Positions 1-9,681 of a stretch of 64,000 bases of DNA are shown here, piece after piece (position 1 is the first letter of the stretch; each line of letters starts with the position of its first letter). This DNA comes from UBA9715 sp003452695 (GTDB taxonomy: Bacteria; Actinomycetota; Coriobacteriia; Coriobacteriales; Eggerthellaceae). Below the pieces are notes generated by a model that did not search any database, had not been told where the DNA came from, and saw only the letters and a list, made by a program, of their open reading frames with translations. Made by a program: the position numbers and the translations under genes. The stretch spans positions 1-64,000 of the forward strand of contig CAMOTA010000002.1 of assembly GCA_946625225.1 (NCBI GenBank). The letters are read 5' to 3'.

Positions 1-235
1 GGGCTTGGCTTTGGCTAACATTAGAATATTTTTAAGTTTGTGCCTGCAGAATCGCCCTCACCCCATGCCCGGGGCGGGCCTCCTGGCCAAGCCAGGGGCA
101 GGAGCGGATGCTGTCCCATCTTGCGCCACCTGCCAGGTAGTTGTCGACGGGCATTCGGTTTTACGCTATCGTGGTGCGCGGCGCGAAAACGCGCTGAGAA
201 GGGAAGGCTTTCAGATGATTGGGGGAAGAACGACT
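1..235 (+). other. Upstream region of the solute-binding gene, no gene seen
   Basis: An AT-rich patch near 15-40 could hold a promoter, but no convincing -35/-10 pair was found. A GC-rich inverted repeat lies around 65-105. I see no gene here. Confidence 0.4.
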
Positions 236-1177
236 ATGAAGGCTAGTAAGTATCTTGTTTTGGCGGCTGTCGCCGTTATGGTTGCGGCCATGGCTTTGGT
301 TGGCTGCTCGTCGGGCGGCTCGACTAGCGCCGCAAGCGCCAGTGCCAGCGGCAGCGCAAGCGCGTCTGCCGCCAGTGCAAGCGCCAGCTCGGCCAGCGCG
401 TCGGCCAGCAGCGAATCCGCTTCGGCCGCAAGCGCCAGCGCCGCAAGCGCTTCGGCATCTGCCGGCAGCGCAGCTGCCGCGGGCGAATACACGCTCATCG
501 AATCCGGCAAGCTCATCGTGGCCACCTCGCCCGACTATCCGCCGTTCGAAAATCTGGAAAACGGCGAATACGTGGGCCTGGACATCGAAATTGCCAAGGC
601 TATCGGCAAGGAGCTGGGTCTGGAAGTTGAATTCAAGAACCTCGAGTTCAACGGCATCGTGCCGGCAATCGCCGCGGGCGGCCAGGCCGACATGGCCATT
701 TCGGGCATAACGATCGATCCCGAGCGCGCCAAGGAAGTGGATTTCTCCACTTCGTACTACACCGATGACCAGGCAATCGCTGCCATGAAGAGCGGCGCCA
801 TAACGGCCGACAACGCCGATGCCGAGCTGGACAAGGAAGGCGTGGTCATCGCCGTGCAGTCCGGCACTTCCGGCGAGGCCTATGTGCAGGAGCACTACAA
901 GAACGCCACCGCGCAGCCCTTCGGCAACTCCACCGACGCCTTCGCCGCAATGCAGTCCGGCAACGCCAACGCCGTGTGCACCAACAAGGCCGTCGTGGAA
1001 AAGATGCTGGCCGACGCCTATCAGGACGCCGTGGTCGTGAAGGCCATCGCCACGGGCGAGGACTACGGCATTGCCGTGTCGAAGGACAACCCGGAGCTGA
1101 CCAAGGCCATCGACAGCGCCCTGGCCAACATGAAGGCCAATGGCACCATCGACGCGCTGCTGGCGCAGTACATGTAA
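236..1177 (+). CDS. Amino-acid-type ABC transporter substrate-binding lipoprotein
   Basis: This is a type-II periplasmic-binding-protein-like solute receptor (SBP_bac_3 family) that would deliver a polar amino acid or similar ligand to an ABC permease. The 313-residue product begins with a lipoprotein signal (MKASK, hydrophobic stretch, ALVGC lipobox, Cys24). An Ala-Ser low-complexity linker of about 50 residues follows, then the binding domain from about residue 85. It carries the family hallmarks SPDYPPFE near its start and FSTSYYTDDQ in the middle. I chose ATG 236, preceded by GGGGGAAGAA, because the longer frame back to position 5 has no Shine-Dalgarno and would bury the lipoprotein signal. 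No permease or ATPase lies downstream, where a terminator follows directly, so the partner genes must be elsewhere. The exact ligand cannot be read from sequence. Confidence 0.9.
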   Translation: MKASKYLVLAAVAVMVAAMALVGCSSGGSTSAASASASGSASASAASASASSASASASSESASAASASAASASASAGSAAAAGEYTLIESGKLIVATSPDYPPFENLENGEYVGLDIEIAKAIGKELGLEVEFKNLEFNGIVPAIAAGGQADMAISGITIDPERAKEVDFSTSYYTDDQAIAAMKSGAITADNADAELDKEGVVIAVQSGTSGEAYVQEHYKNATAQPFGNSTDAFAAMQSGNANAVCTNKAVVEKMLADAYQDAVVVKAIATGEDYGIAVSKDNPELTKAIDSALANMKANGTIDALLAQYM

Positions 1178-1199
1178 GCACAAACCGCAATGCACTTCT

Positions 1200-1235
1200 A
1201 AAGCCCCCGTGCGACTAGCCACGCACGGGGGCTTT
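1200..1235 (+). terminator. Intrinsic terminator after the solute-binding gene
   Basis: A perfect 14-bp stem (AAAGCCCCCGTGCG with its complement) and an 8-nt loop end in TTT, 22 bases after the stop codon. The A-rich and T-rich flanks would allow action in both directions. Confidence 0.85.
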
Positions 1236-1240
1236 AGCAT

Positions 1241-1278
1241 AGCGGACCTAACGGGCGCTTCTGCCCATTAGGTCCGCT
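1241..1278. terminator. Second hairpin in the convergent intergenic region
   Basis: An inverted repeat AGCGGACCTAA / TTAGGTCCGCT with inner GGGC/GCCC pairing. It lies between the ends of two convergent genes and probably backs up termination, but there is no long T-run. Confidence 0.45.
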
Positions 1279-1372
1279 GCATCGTTGGGGGCACGCCCTT
1301 CATATGCGAGGTACGTCTCGGCGATGCAGGCGCATGCCCGCAAATGCTGCCGGAGCATTTTGAAGAGTTTAA

Positions 1373-1410
1373 ATTCGTTTTTTCTAGCTATAAATATTCG
1401 TTTTTTCTAG
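1373..1410. repeat. AT-rich direct repeat, two copies
   Basis: ATTCGTTTTTTCTAG occurs at 1373-1387 and again at 1396-1410 in an otherwise GC-rich region. The role is unknown; it sits downstream of two convergent genes. The rest of the 1279-1521 stretch holds only this repeat and the hairpin at 1467-1497. Confidence 0.6.
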
Positions 1411-1466
1411 AATACCCTTACACCAATGCCAGCGGCAGAGCCGCGAAAAGGAGCCCAATACAGGAC

Positions 1467-1497
1467 AGGCGGCCCACAGCTTGGCTGCGGGCCGCCT
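1467..1497 (-). terminator. Hairpin downstream of the LRR surface-protein gene
   Basis: A 9-bp GC stem (AGGCGGCCC/GGGCCGCCT) with an inner CAGC/GCTG pair lies 25 bases beyond the minus-strand stop codon. No U-tract follows, so it may act with factor help or only protect the 3' end. Confidence 0.5.
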
Positions 1498-1521
1498 GCG
1501 CATGAGGGCCTAAGGCCGATG

Positions 1522-4500
1522 CTACTTCACCTTCAGCTTAACCTTCACGGTCTTGCTTACGGAGGTGTAGTTTGCCGTGGCCTTGCTGGTCAGCTTCACC
1601 TTTATGGTGTAGGTGCCCTTCTTGGTGCCCTTAGCAACGGTAATCTTGCCGTTCTTGGGGTTCACCGTAAGGGAGGCCCTTATCTTCTTCGGCGCCTTGG
1701 CCAGCTCGAAGGCAAGCTTGCCGCCGAAGGCGCGCTTGCCAGCCTTCACGTATTTCTTGGCTGCGAACGCCTTGCCCGCCTTCACCTTCACGGCCTTCTT
1801 GGCGCTCTTGGCCTTGGCCGTGGCCTTGAAGGCGTTCTTGGCGGGGGCGATGGTGAAGGTGCCCACAGCCGAACCGGTGTAGGCGCCCTTGCCCTTCACG
1901 ATGACCACGCCAGCGCCGGCGTTGGTATTGTTGGTGTAGGACACGTCGTAGTCAGTTCCTGCTGCAAGCTCTTTTCCAGCAAGCTTGACCGTTACGGCAG
2001 GCTCGAGTTTCTTGCCACTATAACTTCCGCCGGCAGCACTCACCGCAGCGCCGGAAATGTCGGTCTTGGCAGCAGCTGCGGCGGCCTGCGCAGCCCCGTC
2101 TGCGGAAGCCTTGGCAGTGGAGGCAGCAGACTGTGCCTGCGCGGCAGCATCCTTTACCTCCTTTGCCGAAGCCGCAAGCAACTCTGCGGCAGATTTGCCG
2201 GAAGCCGTGGTCGCGTCTTCCAGAGCCTTCGCAGCGGCCGCCTCGGCTGCGGCAGCCATCTCGTTTGCCTTATCGGCGGCAATTTGTGCCAGAATCGCCG
2301 CTGTCTGAGCCGCAGTCGCCTTTTCGGCCTTGGCAACAGGATCGGTCTCTGCCTCGGCGGCAGCGATGGCCGCATCGGCATCGGCCTGCGCTGCGGTTGC
2401 TTCAGCGATAGCTTTCTTGGCCTGCTCAATCGCTTGGCCGACCTCGGTAGCCGCCATGGCGTCGGCAGCTTCCTGCTGCACCGCATCTTGATGGCCCGCC
2501 GCAGCCGCCAATTCCTGTTCGGCAGCTGCCTGGGCGGCACGGGCGTCTTCCGCAAGCTTTTGCGCTACGGCTTGCTCGTCTTCGCCTACGGCACTTTCTG
2601 CAGCCTTAGCAACTGCCTCGGCAGCGGCAGTGGCCGCCTCTACGGCAACCTGAGCTGCAGCTTGTGCGGCCTCGACCGCTTCTTGAGCAGCGGCGACCTT
2701 TTCCATACGCGCCTCGGCATCGGTTTCGTCCTGCGCCGCCTTCAGCGCTTCTGCGGCGGCGGCGTTGGCATCGGCGGCAGCCTTCGCCGCCTCGCCGGCA
2801 ACATCGAGCGCAGCCTGTGCAGCCTGCGCATCGGACGCTCCCTTAGTCACGATTTCGATTGACGCTACAGCCGGCGAGCTCACATACGAGCCTGCGGTGG
2901 ACTCTACCGTGCCCAGTGCGCCATCGGCCCATACATAGTACGCGCCTGCTTCAGGGAACGAGATGCTGGCCTTACCAGATTCGTCCGTAATTACAGCGGT
3001 GCCGGCGTTTGCATCCGGGCGGGTTGCCGAACCCACGCCATAGTAGGACTCCCAATCGGCCTGGCTGCCCCAGCGTAGTGGATAGTCCGCTTCGGCAATG
3101 ATGCCGCCCGTGTTCTCGTAAATTCGCCCGAGCGCCACGTTCACGGCCTCGCCGTCGACGGCAGTGTATGCATGGGCAACAGCGCCCTGATCGTCCAGGA
3201 AGTAATGGAAACCTACCAAGGGGTCATCGATGAAATCGTAGTCAGTGAACATGGATACATCCACGAAATCGCCGTCGGTGAGCGCAACCTCGTCACAGGT
3301 CGCACCAATGCCCGGCTTATCGGCTTGCATGGGGAAGGCGCCGTTCACATAATAGTTGAAGTTCATATCATGACCCATGAAGGTTTCAACGAGCAGCGAG
3401 CCCGGGGCGCCGGAAACCTGCAGACCCTCTGCGCCGTCCGCGCCGTAATGCGCCTGCACGTAAGCGAACAGCTGCAGGACATTCACGTCGTAGCGATAAT
3501 CGGCCCCTTCGCCCGAAGCGACCAGCTTGTAGTCGCCCAAGCCCAGCTCGTCCAGGTTAATCTTTGCCACTTCGGCCAAGTCGACAGGAACATACGACAG
3601 CACTGCGCCCGCATTGTTGCCGTCGGACACCTTGAATCGCCCATCGTCCGATACGCTAATATAAACTGTGCCCTGAATATCAGGGTTGTAGTCGCTCGTT
3701 CCCTCGGCCACGAGCGCGGTGAACGTTACGCGAGCGGACTTGTAGGAAACGGTAACGGTCTTGGTTCCCGCCGTGGCCGTATCCAATTCGAACGTGCAAT
3801 TGGCAGGGTCGACGGTTTCCACGGAGCCATCGCTATAGGTGGCGGTGATAAGCATGTTCGAGGTATCGATTGCTTCGCCCACTACATACTCGGTCTTGTA
3901 GTCGCCCGAAAGCTCGAGATTGGTGATGAAGGCGCCCACCTGATGGGCGGTAGCCGAATCGGCGACCGTCCAGTTGCCCAACGAATAAACACCGCCGTTA
4001 AGCGCCGCGGCCGTCGTACCATCGGCCAGCGATGCAGCGGAAACGGGAGCGGTAACGGCCGTATTGGCGAGCGGATTATCATCCCGCACGCCACCAGAAA
4101 CGCCAGTAACGCTGCGATAAGCGTCTTCAGGGCCATCCACGATAAGGTAGATCTCGTAAAGGTCGTCGACTGCCGAATTGAAATAGAAGGTGCCGTCGGC
4201 CGCGATGCCGTAGGGTACGGCCGAAGTGTCCACGTGGAAGGCTTTACCGATACCACGGGCCGCTCCGCAGTCCTCGGCATAGTAGTTGTTCTCGATAACG
4301 TTGTACGCATTGATGCCACGCATGTAGCCGACAATGGCGCCCACGGCAACGGCGCCTTCCCCAGCATACACCTTGCCAGCAAACAGGTTGTCGGTTACGT
4401 ATCCAACACCGTTTGACCAGGCCTCTTCCACGCCCGCAGTCGCATTGCCTTCGCCGCCGAAGATGCCGCCCACATAGTCGCTGCCTTCAACGTTGCCGGT

Positions 4501-7500
4501 TACCAGGCAGTTCTGGATCGTCACACAAGAGCCGTTGGGAGCGGATACAGAAATGTAGCCCGCGCCAACGATACCGCCCGCGCTGATGCCGGTAGCATGC
4601 ACATTGCCATGGAATTCGCAGTTCACCACTCGGTTTGCGCTCATCGACTGCGCCTGGCGGCCCATAATGCCGCCTACGACATTGTAGCCGTAGACATCTG
4701 CATAGCTCACACAGTTGACAATCGAGCCGTTGAGCGAACCCGCAATCGATCCGACACCTATCGATCCGCTGTAGTAACCAGCCAACGACTCCTGCTCGGC
4801 AGGCGCACCAGCCGTCGCGTCCCAGCCAACCTTCACGTTCTTCTCGACCGTGCAGTTGCTGATGGCTGCTCGATTCGCGCTTCCAGCCGTCGTGCTGACC
4901 AAACCGGAGCCCCGGATGCTGCTGCCTTCCTTGACGGTGATGCCATCAATCTTGTTCTGGCCTTGCAAGTCGCTTGCCAGACCGTTTCCATTGATGTTAG
5001 CGCCGTAGATACTCAGGTTCTGCACAGTGGCGTTAGCCAACACGCTGAACAGCGGCTTTCCGCCTTCAGGAATGGTGAGCACGTGGTTGTCGCCATCGAA
5101 CACACCATGGAACGTACCGAGGCCAGCCCAACCATCAGGCAGTGCGACGTCTTCGCTCATGCGGAAATGAACGCCCGCTGTGTTGGCGCCGGAATCGACA
5201 TACAGCTTCAACGTCTCGAAATCCTTGCTCGTGGCAATCTCGAAGGGACGCTCGACCGTACCGTCGCCCGATGGAAACTCAATACCGCACAACACACGCA
5301 CATTGTCGCTGACCACGCAGCCTTGGCTGCCATCGGCAGCCGTTAACGTGGCAACTGCGTAATAGGACTCGGCACCTACTGCAGCAGTTGAAGGTGTCGC
5401 CGTAGCGCTTAAGCCATCGACGGCGCTATCAATCTTGGTGAAGCTGCCGTCAGAATTGCTCTTGTACCAATTAACGGAAAGTGTAGCGCCTTCGGGAATC
5501 GCCTCGACCGTAAGCTTAAGCGCACCAGTTGCATCGGCGCCTTGCGCAAAGCTTAAGGTATCAGAAACATCGGCGATGGCAGGCGCAGCCCCGGTAGATC
5601 CATACAGGTAGGTTACCGGGCAGTTCACGGCGCGCACCGACGCATAGCTATTACCCGAAGCCGCAAGCATCTCCTGGAACTGATCGTCGGTTCCCCGATA
5701 ATAGAAGTGCTCGACATTTGCCGCTATAAAACGCAAGTCATTATTAGACCCGAACGTATAGTTCTGATTGATTACTTTAAGCGAAACCGGAAGCACAACC
5801 TCCTTGGGACAAACCCGGTTGTAGCCGAGCGAATAATTGCCCAGACTCGTAACGCCTTCGGGAATCTCGATGCGTTCGATGGCGGTGTTGGAAAATGCCT
5901 GATGTCCGATTGAAGTGAGGCCTTCATGCAGCGTCACGTCAGTAAGCGAAGTGCAGTTATCGAAGGCATAGTTCGGTATTGTGCTAACGGTTCCCGGAAT
6001 ATCAATTGTCTCGAGCGCCGAGCATCCTCTAAAAGCATTCTGGCCAAGCGCGGTAAGCACACTGGGCAGAGTCACCGACGCGAGATTATCGCAGTAGTAG
6101 AAAGCGTGGTTGCCAATGGACGTAACCGTATCGGGAAGATTCACAGAAGTCAACGCCGTGCATTCCTCGAACGCAGAACTTGGAATCTCCGTAAGTCCGC
6201 CGAGTGCAGGAAGGGCTTTAAGGGCGCCGCATTCGCTGAAAATACCTTCGCCAGCCTCGGTCACCGAAACCGGCAAATCGGCGGATTCGAGCGCGGCACA
6301 ACCCTGGAACGCATTTGCACCGACTTTTACAAGGGTGTTCGGCATCGTCACTTTGGTTATACCTGCACAGCCGGCAAACGCCGCATCTCCAATCGCTTCG
6401 ACACCCTCGGGAATCGCCACCTCGCCTTCGATGGCGGCAGGGCACAGTATGAGCGTCTTGCCATCTGCGCTGTAAATGATACCCGCATCATCTGCCTTAA
6501 GTTCGCCGGCCGTTTTGATGCTCGTAAGTTTGGGGCACTCCATGAACTGATATGCGTTAAGCTCGATATCGGCGCTTTCGATAGTTGCGCTTGCCAGTTC
6601 ATCGCAATTGCGGAAAGCATAGTCGCCAAGCGTCTTAACGCTTGCAGGAATCACGATTTCGGTAATAGCATCGGCGTTACGGAAGGCATATTGGCCAATT
6701 GAAGTTACCTGGGCGGGAACCGTCACGCTTGCAATTGAAGAACATCCATCGAATGCGTAATTCGGAATAGACGTAACGCCTGATCCAATGTTAAGAACCG
6801 TTGCCCCAGAGCAATTCTGGAATGCGTAGGTTCCGAGTGAGTTTACGCTACCAGGTATTTCAATCGATTTCAGCGAACTACAGTCTCTGAACGCATAATT
6901 GCCGATGCTAGCAACAGTCGAGCCCATGTCCATGTCCATTAACGCAGCACAACCGCTGAATGCATACCGCCCTATCGCCGTCACGCCAGCAGGAAGATGA
7001 ATTGACTTGAGCGATGAACAATTTTGGAAAGCATAGTCCGGAACATCTATTGCGGCCTCGTACGTCACATCAGCCAAGGACGAGCAGCCCGAAAAAGCAT
7101 TGGAGCCAAGGCTTTTCACGCCACTTCCAATGTAAACCTCTGCCAGATTGGCGCAACCTTGGAAATGGTTCGATCCCTGCATCGTCAAATCCGAAGCATA
7201 GATTTCGACGCTGGCCAAATTCGGGCAGCTAGCAAACGCGCTGCCATTCCATTGGCTCGTGCCGATTGTCTTCACATTTTCCGGAATGACGATCGACTTG
7301 ATGCCGCTTCGCGAAAACGCCTGGCCGCCAATTGTCTGGACGCCCGATCCTATGGAAACCGATGACAAGTTAGGCATGGCTAAAAACGCGCCATCCCCGA
7401 TGGCAGTCACGCTATTGGGAATGACTATGCGCTTTACGCCGGTCAGGTGATTAGTCCCCCACGAGCCGGCAGAGAACGCATAGTTGCCGATAGTGGTCAC

Positions 7501-8586
7501 CCCGTCGTTAATCTTGATGTTCTTTATGCTTTCGCGCAGACCCATCCACGGCGCGTTTCCGTTCGAGTAATTGTTCATAGCGCCTGCGCCGTGAATGACA
7601 AGCGCACCAGCCGGGGAAACATACCACTTCAAATCGGTTCCGCACTTGCCACCGCCGAGAGCATCGCTTGGGGTGTCTTCGTCGACAATAACCTTATAGG
7701 TGTTTTCAGAGCTGAGGCCGTCGCGTTCGGCTTTAACGACTATGGTAAATACGCCGTTGGCGTCGTAATCGCAGCTCAATTCGTTATCTTCGCCAGACTG
7801 AACAGCCGCTCCGTTAACATACATGTTCACGCCTTCGGCAACGTACGACCTGGCATTCACAACCACCTTGTCGACGCCCACTGGCACGTATGTTTCCCCG
7901 CTCGTGAACGACAGGGCCGTGCCGCCTGGCTTGCTGACCGTAACCGTCCCTACGCGCGGAGTGCGCTTGATGGTGCACTTGTAGACTTGCGTTTCATCGC
8001 CAAGCGTAGCCGTAAGCGTAAACGTCATGTTGCCGCTTGCCACGATGTAAGAGCCCATGTTCACTTGCGCACCCGAAGCGCATGTCCTCTCTTGGTCGGC
8101 GCCCGACGAGCTCTTGTACGACATGACCACCGAAGCACCCTCTTTGAAGGTGACAGTCGCTAGGCCGGTACCCGTAGACCCCTCGGTATAAGCAAAGGTG
8201 TACTCACGAGTCTCGGCGTCGTAGGCAATGGGATCGCCGTTCCAGAACTTAACACCCGTGACGATGTCGTCTTCAGCCTGCGGAGCCAACTGCATACCCG
8301 TTGCCTGGATCGTAGTCTCTGCAGGCGTTGAGGCAACCGATGAAGGCGCCGCGGAAGCAAATCCTGCGGGCGCAGACGTTTCACCGGTCTGCATTGCTGG
8401 GCTTGTTGCGTCTATCGCGCCCGTTTGCAGGGTCCCCGATGGCGCGCCCTGGGCGCCGCCCCCACCGTCGTCGCCCGCGAATGCCAGGCCGGGCATCAGG
8501 CCCAACGTAAGCACCACGGACATCGCGCCGCATAGGATTCGCTTTCCCAGCGAATCCTTGCGCGGGCGCATCGTTTTCGTACGCAT
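1522..8586 (-). CDS. Giant BspA-type leucine-rich-repeat surface protein (2354 aa) behind a cobalamin riboswitch
   Basis: This is a secreted adhesin-like multidomain protein. A signal peptide cleaves after AFA at about residue 37. Cadherin-like beta-sandwich modules (about 75-305) are followed by some 25 BspA/LRR_5 repeats (about 310-960; pattern IGNYAFxxCSSLKSI-IP), Ig-like modules, a GLUG-like region (about 1120-1510, GGIMGR/GGIFGG), a Big_3-type Ig domain (about 1530-1625), and a segment around 1630-1900 with a YYVNG motif weakly recalling DUF4430. An Ala-rich coiled coil follows (about 1912-2180), then a YSGK...DYxVxYxNNxNAG module and a lysine-rich tail. There is no LPXTG or terminal membrane helix, so retention probably relies on the basic tail. 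ATG 8586 follows AAAGGAGAAGCGC. The only apparent transcriptional signal is riboswitch 1, so cobalamin should repress it. Whether it binds corrinoid, host or cell wall cannot be read from sequence. Confidence 0.93.
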   Translation of the reverse strand: MRTKTMRPRKDSLGKRILCGAMSVVLTLGLMPGLAFAGDDGGGGAQGAPSGTLQTGAIDATSPAMQTGETSAPAGFASAAPSSVASTPAETTIQATGMQLAPQAEDDIVTGVKFWNGDPIAYDAETREYTFAYTEGSTGTGLATVTFKEGASVVMSYKSSSGADQERTCASGAQVNMGSYIVASGNMTFTLTATLGDETQVYKCTIKRTPRVGTVTVSKPGGTALSFTSGETYVPVGVDKVVVNARSYVAEGVNMYVNGAAVQSGEDNELSCDYDANGVFTIVVKAERDGLSSENTYKVIVDEDTPSDALGGGKCGTDLKWYVSPAGALVIHGAGAMNNYSNGNAPWMGLRESIKNIKINDGVTTIGNYAFSAGSWGTNHLTGVKRIVIPNSVTAIGDGAFLAMPNLSSVSIGSGVQTIGGQAFSRSGIKSIVIPENVKTIGTSQWNGSAFASCPNLASVEIYASDLTMQGSNHFQGCANLAEVYIGSGVKSLGSNAFSGCSSLADVTYEAAIDVPDYAFQNCSSLKSIHLPAGVTAIGRYAFSGCAALMDMDMGSTVASIGNYAFRDCSSLKSIEIPGSVNSLGTYAFQNCSGATVLNIGSGVTSIPNYAFDGCSSIASVTVPAQVTSIGQYAFRNADAITEIVIPASVKTLGDYAFRNCDELASATIESADIELNAYQFMECPKLTSIKTAGELKADDAGIIYSADGKTLILCPAAIEGEVAIPEGVEAIGDAAFAGCAGITKVTMPNTLVKVGANAFQGCAALESADLPVSVTEAGEGIFSECGALKALPALGGLTEIPSSAFEECTALTSVNLPDTVTSIGNHAFYYCDNLASVTLPSVLTALGQNAFRGCSALETIDIPGTVSTIPNYAFDNCTSLTDVTLHEGLTSIGHQAFSNTAIERIEIPEGVTSLGNYSLGYNRVCPKEVVLPVSLKVINQNYTFGSNNDLRFIAANVEHFYYRGTDDQFQEMLAASGNSYASVRAVNCPVTYLYGSTGAAPAIADVSDTLSFAQGADATGALKLTVEAIPEGATLSVNWYKSNSDGSFTKIDSAVDGLSATATPSTAAVGAESYYAVATLTAADGSQGCVVSDNVRVLCGIEFPSGDGTVERPFEIATSKDFETLKLYVDSGANTAGVHFRMSEDVALPDGWAGLGTFHGVFDGDNHVLTIPEGGKPLFSVLANATVQNLSIYGANINGNGLASDLQGQNKIDGITVKEGSSIRGSGLVSTTAGSANRAAISNCTVEKNVKVGWDATAGAPAEQESLAGYYSGSIGVGSIAGSLNGSIVNCVSYADVYGYNVVGGIMGRQAQSMSANRVVNCEFHGNVHATGISAGGIVGAGYISVSAPNGSCVTIQNCLVTGNVEGSDYVGGIFGGEGNATAGVEEAWSNGVGYVTDNLFAGKVYAGEGAVAVGAIVGYMRGINAYNVIENNYYAEDCGAARGIGKAFHVDTSAVPYGIAADGTFYFNSAVDDLYEIYLIVDGPEDAYRSVTGVSGGVRDDNPLANTAVTAPVSAASLADGTTAAALNGGVYSLGNWTVADSATAHQVGAFITNLELSGDYKTEYVVGEAIDTSNMLITATYSDGSVETVDPANCTFELDTATAGTKTVTVSYKSARVTFTALVAEGTSDYNPDIQGTVYISVSDDGRFKVSDGNNAGAVLSYVPVDLAEVAKINLDELGLGDYKLVASGEGADYRYDVNVLQLFAYVQAHYGADGAEGLQVSGAPGSLLVETFMGHDMNFNYYVNGAFPMQADKPGIGATCDEVALTDGDFVDVSMFTDYDFIDDPLVGFHYFLDDQGAVAHAYTAVDGEAVNVALGRIYENTGGIIAEADYPLRWGSQADWESYYGVGSATRPDANAGTAVITDESGKASISFPEAGAYYVWADGALGTVESTAGSYVSSPAVASIEIVTKGASDAQAAQAALDVAGEAAKAAADANAAAAEALKAAQDETDAEARMEKVAAAQEAVEAAQAAAQVAVEAATAAAEAVAKAAESAVGEDEQAVAQKLAEDARAAQAAAEQELAAAAGHQDAVQQEAADAMAATEVGQAIEQAKKAIAEATAAQADADAAIAAAEAETDPVAKAEKATAAQTAAILAQIAADKANEMAAAAEAAAAKALEDATTASGKSAAELLAASAKEVKDAAAQAQSAASTAKASADGAAQAAAAAAKTDISGAAVSAAGGSYSGKKLEPAVTVKLAGKELAAGTDYDVSYTNNTNAGAGVVIVKGKGAYTGSAVGTFTIAPAKNAFKATAKAKSAKKAVKVKAGKAFAAKKYVKAGKRAFGGKLAFELAKAPKKIRASLTVNPKNGKITVAKGTKKGTYTIKVKLTSKATANYTSVSKTVKVKLKVK

Positions 8587-9050
8587 GCGCTTCTCCTTTC
8601 GTATCGCGCTCGCACGCGGCTGCGGCCAGATGGCTTCTGGCTAGTGGAACATCGATACAGGATGTGCGCTGCGCGCGTCGGCATGCGCGCATGGCAGGAA
8701 TGCCCTGCTCGGCAGGGTGTTCATGAGCATCTTCCCTTCGTCCCGTCCGCACATGCGGATGCCGGGGAGCAAGCCGGGGACAGGTTCGGCTGTTCCCCTG
8801 CACCCGCATGCGCGGTGCCTGGGGGACCGGGCTTCTGCCGCTCGCTCGGCGCCGACCGCTCGTCAGCGGCAGCGCTTTGCGCACGGCCCCTGGGAGGGCG
8901 ACCGATTCCCCACAGGGCCGCAGCCAACGCTCGCATTTCGCTCGCGCTGGCGTCCGCGGCTTTGGCTGCAGCAGCCCGCGCGCACGTTGCATGCGCCCAA
9001 GCCACGCGCGGGGCAAGGCGCCATGCCCCGCGCATGCAGCCGCCGAAACG
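8587..9050 (-). other. Long GC-rich leader between riboswitch 1 terminator and the LRR gene
   Basis: About 460 bases of transcribed leader lie between the terminator and the start codon. It contains several GC hairpins, for example around 8701-8717 and 9000-9043, and frames that are open only because of high GC. I see no coding signal and no recognisable RNA family beyond the upstream riboswitch. Confidence 0.5.
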
Positions 9051-9183
9051 AAAATCGGGCATGTCGGAAAAGAAAACAGCCGGCACTGAAGGTCGGGCCC
9101 GACGTCTTCTGGCGCATGCTTCGCACCAGAGACGGCTTGCCGTCCCCGCAGTGCCGGCTGTCCTTTTGGCCGGCATGCCCGAT
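9051..9183 (-). terminator. Terminator of riboswitch 1 (expression platform)
   Basis: Read on the minus strand, a long nested hairpin with outer arms CGGGCATG/CATGCCCG and inner arms CAGCCGGCACTG/CAGTGCCGGCTG ends in ATTTTCG. It directly follows the aptamer and the same architecture occurs after riboswitches 2 and 3. This fits a transcription-termination switch that is off when cobalamin is bound. Confidence 0.75.
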
Positions 9184-9189
9184 ATGTTC

Positions 9190-9500
9190 GCTTCGCTGTA
9201 GGTCTTCCGGCTCGCGCAGTTGCCGGCTGGTCGCGCCCGGGCCCGCTTCGCGCTTGTGCGCTCCGCGCGGCCCGCGCCCGCCTGCCTGCCGCCCGCATCC
9301 TGCCTTCTCGGGGAGTCACCCCCAATGACCGGCCCTTCAGCCGACGGATGCGGACCCGCGCATACGGCGTCGGTCCCCGCCCGGGGTTCTCACCCGGTTC
9401 CCTTGTTCAGCGCTGCGGGCTGCTTCGCCGGCCGCCCTTGTTCCGGGCCGCCCGCGCCCCAGACCGCAGAGCCACAGCAGCGTGCACCTGCGACCATCGC
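9190..9500 (-). promoter_or_regulatory. Cobalamin (B12) riboswitch 1
   Basis: On the minus strand the order is a GGTGC start, the core block GGGAACCGGGTGAGAACCCC, the GGTCATTGGGG block (equivalent of GCCACTG), GAGAAGGCAGGATGC, and a B12-box-like end GAGCCGGAAGACCTACAG at 9196-9213. These are the conserved elements of the Cobalamin riboswitch family in the correct order and spacing. The downstream gene is the giant LRR surface protein. Confidence 0.9.
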
Positions 9501-9582
9501 AGGTACAATGCGCATCGTAATGTATGCGCAAGTTCGTTGTCAATTGTTTATTCGCCTTGTGTTCCCCAAGCGGTCAGTGTGT

Positions 9583-9679
9583 CAGTGTGTCAGGGGGACG
9601 TTTCTCTTGACACAGGCAAGGGCAGGTTTTTCAGCGCATCGGATTGGTGTGTCAAGAGAAACGTCCCCCTGACACACTG
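9583..9679. repeat. REP-like 32-bp perfect inverted repeat
   Basis: The arms 9583-9614 and 9648-9679 are exact reverse complements around a 33-nt loop, with core GTGTCAGGGGGACGTTTCTC. The right arm ends 2 bases before the stop codon of the TIM-barrel gene, so it may also serve as its 3' end. From memory, similar GGGGGACG palindromes occur as REP sequences mobilised by RAYT transposases. No RAYT gene is in this window. Confidence 0.85.
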
Positions 9680-9681
9680 CA

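Noticed and set aside
161..1240. 359-codon minus-strand frame over the solute-binding gene
   Set aside because: The plus-strand frame has a lipobox and a full binding domain; this one has none.
8381..9325. 314-codon minus frame over the leader and riboswitch 1
   Set aside because: It overlaps a structured RNA and the signal-peptide end of the LRR gene in another frame; Arg/Ala-rich shadow.
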